A stretch of 64,000 bases of DNA from Candidatus Krumholzibacteriota bacterium (lineage in GTDB: Bacteria; Krumholzibacteriota; Krumholzibacteriia; Krumholzibacteriales; Krumholzibacteriaceae): positions 124,001 to 188,000 of the forward strand of contig JAFGBF010000003.1 in assembly GCA_016933255.1 (NCBI GenBank). The letters are read 5' to 3'. This document shows positions 59,454 through 64,000 of this stretch, one piece after another. Numbering within the stretch: position 1 is the stretch's first letter; the number at the start of each line of letters is the position of its first letter. A program made the translations under genes and the position numbers. The notes below the pieces were generated by a model. The model worked only from the letters and a program-made list of their open reading frames with translations, searched no databases and had not been told where the DNA came from.

Positions 59454-61052
59454 ATGAAGATAGACAGGATCATTACGGGGATTTTATCGCTTGCTCTTGC
59501 ATCGGTTCTTTTTCTAACGTTCTGTTCATGTACGGAAAGCAGGAATGCCAGTCATCGCAAAGGCACATTGATAATAGGCGAGACGAGCGCTTATGAATCC
59601 CTGAATCCTATGCACACGACAGATGCTCATGCCAGGGATATCTATCAACAGCTTTTTCTCCTTCTGCTGAAAGAGAATTCCGACCTTCTTACATTTTCTC
59701 CGCAGCTTGCGAGATCATGGGAATTTTCCGAAGACAGGAAAGACCTTACATTTCATCTCAGAGATGATGTCCTTTGGAGCGACGGGGTCAAGGTGACCGC
59801 TAATGACGTCAAGGCGACTTTCAATATTCAGATCGATCCGGATGTCCTGTGGAGCGGAAGGCATCTTAAAAAATATATCGACAGCGTCTCTGTCGTTGAC
59901 GATTATACGGTCGTTTACCATTTCAACCATGTCTATCCGTATCAGGTGATGGATGTGAATGATGGGCCGATACTCCCGGCGCATTTTATAGAGAAGTTCG
60001 AGAGATCGGAGATAAGATCTGTCCCGATTGAGGAATTTCCCACCGATGGACCTTTCAGGATAGGAGAATGGGAAAAAGGGCAGTCCCTGACTCTGGTTCC
60101 CAACGAGAATTATTTTGAAAGTGGAAAGCCGTATCTCAGCAAGGTGATCTTCAAGATAATCCCTGATCAGATGACGCTTATAACTCAGCTTCGCGCGGGT
60201 GAGATCGACTGTATGGAAACGGCTCCCCCGGCCGAAGTGGATATGCTGAGAAAGAATCATCCAGAGCTCAGGATCTACGAATTTGACGGCAGGGGATATG
60301 TCTATCTCGGATGGAACGGTTCAAGGACGCCATTCGACAATGTCAGGGTCAGGAGGGCACTGAGCCATGCCATCAACAGAAAGATGATCATAGATAATCT
60401 TTACTACGGCCTGGCCAAGGAATGTATTGGACCGTTCCCGCCTGTGGTCTGGGCATACGATCCCGATATCACGCCGATACCGTATGATCCGGCGGAGGCT
60501 GTAAGAATCCTGGAAGAGGAGGGATTTGAGGATACCGACGGAGATGGATATCTGGAGAAAGACGGTGAGCCGTTTGAATTCGAATTGCTGACCAATCAGG
60601 GAAACCAGGTAAGGGCAGATATTCAGATCATGGTTCAGGAACAGCTGAAAAAGGTCGGAGTGAAGGTCATCCCAGTGACAATGGAATGGACGGTCATGCT
60701 TTCCAGACACAAAGCCGGTGATTTTGACGCGGTAGTAAGCGCCTGGAGAGCCAGCTCAAAAGCGGACCTTTCTCCGATATGGTCCTGCGATGCGAGGAAT
60801 GAAGAAGGCTACAACAGGGTGAATTACTGTGATCCGGTTGTAGACAGCCTTAACGCTCTTGCGGCCTCTATGCTTGATTTTGACGAGGCGCGCCCGTTGT
60901 TCCACAAGGTACAGAGAATGATATATGAAGCTCAGCCGTACACTTTCCTCTATGTAAGATCAGAACTGCTGATACTTAACAAAAGGTTTACAGGTGCGGT
61001 CCCTGATGCGGTAAGCACTTTTAACAACCTGCATGAGTGGCGGGTCGATTGA
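59454..61052 (+). CDS. Peptide/oligopeptide ABC transporter substrate-binding lipoprotein
   Basis: Lipobox LTFCSC; GETSAYESLNPMHTTDAHARDIYQQLF; RVRRALSHAINRKMIIDNLYYGLA. Confidence 0.92.
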   Translation: MKIDRIITGILSLALASVLFLTFCSCTESRNASHRKGTLIIGETSAYESLNPMHTTDAHARDIYQQLFLLLLKENSDLLTFSPQLARSWEFSEDRKDLTFHLRDDVLWSDGVKVTANDVKATFNIQIDPDVLWSGRHLKKYIDSVSVVDDYTVVYHFNHVYPYQVMDVNDGPILPAHFIEKFERSEIRSVPIEEFPTDGPFRIGEWEKGQSLTLVPNENYFESGKPYLSKVIFKIIPDQMTLITQLRAGEIDCMETAPPAEVDMLRKNHPELRIYEFDGRGYVYLGWNGSRTPFDNVRVRRALSHAINRKMIIDNLYYGLAKECIGPFPPVVWAYDPDITPIPYDPAEAVRILEEEGFEDTDGDGYLEKDGEPFEFELLTNQGNQVRADIQIMVQEQLKKVGVKVIPVTMEWTVMLSRHKAGDFDAVVSAWRASSKADLSPIWSCDARNEEGYNRVNYCDPVVDSLNALAASMLDFDEARPLFHKVQRMIYEAQPYTFLYVRSELLILNKRFTGAVPDAVSTFNNLHEWRVD

Positions 61053-61133
61053 GGGAAAGGGGCCGGGAATTTCCAGCAGCAGGATGGATATCCGCTGGAT
61101 CAGGGATTGTGAATAGAGAGAATAACTGAAGGG

Positions 61134-61562
61134 ATGCTGATGGTTCACGATATAGCGATCGCGGCTCTGATAAGCGCGGTCGCAGCACAGTTTCTAAAGC
61201 CTTTTGCCGACCTGCTGCAGAAGCGTAAATTCAGTTTTTTCAGGATGATGGATTCAGGGGGGATGCCTTCTTCACATACATCCGTCGTAACTACGCTTAC
61301 TGTCGGTGTAGCCGTTTATCAGGGTGTCGGTTCCGCACTGTTCGGGATATCCCTCGTATTCAGCCTCTATTTTATATTTGAAGCGACCGGGCTGAGGCAG
61401 GAAGTGGGAAATCAGGCGAGAGTCCTCAACGAGATCATTGAAAAAGTCAGAGAGACCCATCATCTCAACGCCGAGGAACTGCAGGAACTGATCGGTCATA
61501 CCTGGGGTGAAGTTATCGGGGGTTTTGTGATAGGGATACTGGTCGCTCTGCTGTACTATTGA
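61134..61562 (+). CDS. Divergent PAP2 family protein (DUF212)
   Basis: AQFLKPFADLLQKRKFSFFRMMDSGGMPSSHTSVVTTLTVGV; GLRQEVGNQARVLNEI. Confidence 0.93.
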   Translation: MLMVHDIAIAALISAVAAQFLKPFADLLQKRKFSFFRMMDSGGMPSSHTSVVTTLTVGVAVYQGVGSALFGISLVFSLYFIFEATGLRQEVGNQARVLNEIIEKVRETHHLNAEELQELIGHTWGEVIGGFVIGILVALLYY

Positions 61563-61620
61563 GCCTGTCAGATCGAGAAGTTTGATATGCCGTTCCCGCC
61601 AGTGAAATACTAAAAAACCC

Positions 61621-61650
61621 TTGACACATATTGAAGTGATAGCCCACTAT
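61621..61650 (+). promoter_or_regulatory. Candidate sigma70-type promoter of the ParA-CBM gene
   Basis: TTGACA-N18-CACTAT; lies within the ORF-track upstream extension, supporting a downstream start. Confidence 0.4.
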
Positions 61651-61714
61651 GACGGTGGGAATCCACACCGATGCGCATCATTCGACCGGTTCAAAAGGAC
61701 AGGAGGGGATGTTA

Positions 61715-62791
61715 ATGCGGACGGTCTCGGTCATCAATCAAAAGGGTGGTTGCGGTAAAACCACTATCGCTATCAATCTTGCTGCCGCTCTCGGCAAGAT
61801 CGGCAGCCGTGTTCTTCTTTTGGATCTTGACCCTCAGTCACATGCTTCACTAGGGCTCGATGTTACTTATCACGATGTTCAGCACACTACGTATGATCTT
61901 CTTAGAAATCCCAGGATAATGGTAAAAGATGCTGTTTTTACCGTTAACCCCAGCCTCGATGTCATTCCCTCTTCCCCTGTTCTGAGTGCTATCGAGCAGG
62001 AGCTTTCGGGGAAACCGGGAAGAGAGACAAGACTCGCGCTCAAACTTATGAGGCTTAACAGCAGCTACGACTATGTCATCATCGATTCTCCCCCCAGTGT
62101 AGGGCTGCTGACATTCAATTCTCTCCTGGCTTCGGGAGAGGTGCTTATCCCCGTCGAGCCGAGTTATTTTTCGCTCCAGGGGCTGTCAAGGCTTATGGAG
62201 ACGCTTGAGCTTCTCAAGAGTGAGACAAAACACAAAACAAAAATACATGTAGTCGTCAATAACATAGAAAAGAGGACGACCTTTTCACGTGATATTGTGA
62301 TGGAGCTGGATCGGCACCACGGAGATATCGTCCTGGACAGTACGATAAGCCATTCCGTAAAGTACAAGGAAGCGGCTCTTTGCGGAGTATCGATATTTGA
62401 GATGCCGAGATCCGAAAGGTTGAAGCGGGAGTTCCTTTCTCTTGCCCGCGAACTTGAGGAAAAGAGATCATCTCTGCTCGAGGTAGATAATATCAGGGAC
62501 TGGATGGTAAAACTAAATGGGCCGAAGATAGTCGATTCCGGAGTGGTTTTTACCCTCAAGGCGCCTAACGCGAGAAGTGTAAGCCTGACAGGCGAGTTTA
62601 CAAACTGGTCGCATGAGGGGATCAGAATGCTCAGGGATGAAGACAATGAGACATGGAAGATAGTCATGAATCTTGATCCCGGCGATTATGAATACAGATT
62701 CATAGTTGATGGTGTGTGGATCAAAGATCCCAATAATGTCGACACAGTCCTTAACGAATATGGACAGGAAAATTCTCTTCTGATCGTTTAG
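61715..62791 (+). CDS. ParA-family ATPase fused to C-terminal glycogen-binding (CBM48/AMPK-type) domain
   Basis: INQKGGCGKTTIAINLAAAL, LLDLDPQSHASLGL, YVIIDSPPSVGLLTFNSL; C-terminal VVFTLKAPNARSVSLTGEFTNWSHEGIRMLRDEDNETWKIVMNLDPGDYEYRFIVDGVWIKDPNN. Start 61715 has AGGAGG 8 nt upstream. Confidence 0.92.
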   Translation: MRTVSVINQKGGCGKTTIAINLAAALGKIGSRVLLLDLDPQSHASLGLDVTYHDVQHTTYDLLRNPRIMVKDAVFTVNPSLDVIPSSPVLSAIEQELSGKPGRETRLALKLMRLNSSYDYVIIDSPPSVGLLTFNSLLASGEVLIPVEPSYFSLQGLSRLMETLELLKSETKHKTKIHVVVNNIEKRTTFSRDIVMELDRHHGDIVLDSTISHSVKYKEAALCGVSIFEMPRSERLKREFLSLARELEEKRSSLLEVDNIRDWMVKLNGPKIVDSGVVFTLKAPNARSVSLTGEFTNWSHEGIRMLRDEDNETWKIVMNLDPGDYEYRFIVDGVWIKDPNNVDTVLNEYGQENSLLIV

Positions 62792-62814
62792 GTCCCGTTA
62801 CAACCGATTAATCG

Positions 62815-63633
62815 ATGCCTGACAGAAAAAGATCAAAACGACTTCACGATGTTTCACATCTATTCCTTTCCGGGAGTGCCGGGGCGGACAGCGGGGCCGG
62901 GGTCTCTTTCACAAGCCGTGTCTATCTCTGTATATCGGGAGACCCGTGTTACCGCGGATTTATCTCCTCAGGGCTCTCCTCTGCCGTGTCAGCAGAAAAC
63001 ATACCTGTGACTCTGCTTGAGACGGGGTATTCAATGCCGAATGCCGGATATTATTTTTCTTTCGAGCCGGAAGAATATCTATCGACTACCCTTGGGGGAA
63101 GAAAGGGGTTTAAAAAGAAAGTAAACGATTATCTTAGATATTCCTATGCTTCCCGCTACGCTGACCTGGAAAGGTATGACGATCCTTTCTCCACTCCTTC
63201 AGCTTTACAATTGACGATAGAGGCTTTCGGACCTGCCGTTCCCGGCGGGACGATGGCGGACCAGAAGATCCTTGCCGATCTTTCCTCGAAGCCGGTAAAG
63301 AAATACGATCACATATTCAGCAGAGGAAGGACTCTGGTGATATTTGATTGCTGCGGTGAGGATGACTGGATAGATTATCTCTGCTCCGCTTTCAGGACAG
63401 GATCTTCATCCGATCCGATCTTTGTCATCGGAATGGGGAAGGGGAACGGGCCAGGCCGGGATCCTTCGATTTCCGGTTATTCAGAACGATATCTTGAAAT
63501 GCCGCCGGGATTCATGAAAGATCTCGGCAAACGTATTCCTCCGGTATCGACCTTTATGAGAGGGCTTGCAGGCAGTATTACCCGATCGATAGCCTCCGTC
63601 GAGAAAGAGAGGAGGAAAAATGCGGTCATATAG
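62815..63633 (+). CDS. Hypothetical protein, possible ParA/MinD-fold pseudo-ATPase
   Basis: RVYLCISGDPCYRGFISSGLSSAVSAENIPVTLLETGYSMPNAG parallels MinD/ParA VISGKGGVGKTTLSANLAAAL...VLLIDADLQSPNAG with Walker A lost. Confidence 0.55.
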   Translation: MPDRKRSKRLHDVSHLFLSGSAGADSGAGVSFTSRVYLCISGDPCYRGFISSGLSSAVSAENIPVTLLETGYSMPNAGYYFSFEPEEYLSTTLGGRKGFKKKVNDYLRYSYASRYADLERYDDPFSTPSALQLTIEAFGPAVPGGTMADQKILADLSSKPVKKYDHIFSRGRTLVIFDCCGEDDWIDYLCSAFRTGSSSDPIFVIGMGKGNGPGRDPSISGYSERYLEMPPGFMKDLGKRIPPVSTFMRGLAGSITRSIASVEKERRKNAVI

Positions 63634-63952
63634 CAGCAGGATCAGGGAAGCTGCCGGAAATGGAACGAGGATCAGGCCGGTCAAGATCAGAGACCTGTAT
63701 GACACACTGTGCGACCACCTGATCTGTTTTTCCTCAGGAGTAGAGGTGGAGGCTGCCCTGTTTGAGACCCGGTTCACCGGCCCCGGCGGTATCGCGATAA
63801 TATTGTCACCATATAGCGAGATATTTACGGTATCGATAGGAGGGAGTTCCAGATGTGACGTAAGGGTGAATGATGAACAGAGTTATTTCCGCGCTTTGGA
63901 CCTTTCAATAAAACACCTTCTGACCTGTACTTCCAGAGTTACCCGGCAGTGA
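63620..63952 (+). CDS. Hypothetical 110-aa protein
   Basis: ORF overlapping the upstream gene by 14 bp, same strand; no recognised family. Confidence 0.65.
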   Translation: MRSYSSRIREAAGNGTRIRPVKIRDLYDTLCDHLICFSSGVEVEAALFETRFTGPGGIAIILSPYSEIFTVSIGGSSRCDVRVNDEQSYFRALDLSIKHLLTCTSRVTRQ

Positions 63953-64000
63953 CCCGGCTGCCGGAAAATCTTCAGAAAAACCCGTTCAGATCAAAGAATA

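Noticed and set aside
1-64000. tRNA, rRNA, tmRNA, RNase P RNA or intact transposase genes
   Set aside because: None recognised in intergenic regions by eye; a tRNAscan/Infernal run would be decisive.

Overview
A gene-dense bacterial chromosomal window with mostly ordinary core and housekeeping genes. These include an AlaX/Pcm/HDAC-like operon, DUF362 plus NapH-like redox genes, a SpoIIE phosphatase, a Lon-like protease, truA, a transaldolase, HtrA, a purB-purL-purQ-purS-purF run followed by tldD, and a TIGR03960 radical SAM gene followed by RNase G. A C-terminal FlgD/T9SS-like sorting domain on an LVIVD-repeat protein suggests an FCB-type lineage, but taxonomy cannot be fixed from sequence reading alone. 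Two stretches look accessory: (i) ~38.3-43.3 kb, a stress/envelope-like cassette (orphan NarL-type regulator with an atypical receiver, C11/caspase-fold-like lipoprotein, baeRF-like protein, lmo0937-type micro-membrane protein, lipoprotein with LEA-like 11-residue repeats, small membrane protein, beta-barrel); (ii) ~43.4-47.7 kb, a loosely packed + strand series of small enzymes with long gaps and a possible decayed element. Most notable items: a ParA-type ATPase fused to a C-terminal glycogen-binding (CBM48/AMPK-type) domain, followed by what looks like a ParA-fold pseudo-ATPase and a small third protein (61.7-63.95 kb); a canonical TPP riboswitch whose 3' strand overlaps the SD of an AIR-synthase/HypE-like gene (37.8-38.0 kb); and a NamZ (DUF1343)-MurU-AmgK peptidoglycan-recycling cluster (56.0-59.3 kb). 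Two short genes below the ORF-track cutoff were found by reading: a 40-aa MetS-like NSS transporter subunit and a 48-aa lmo0937-like protein. No rRNA, tRNA, CRISPR array or intact mobile element was recognised. All family assignments are from motif reading, without database searches.
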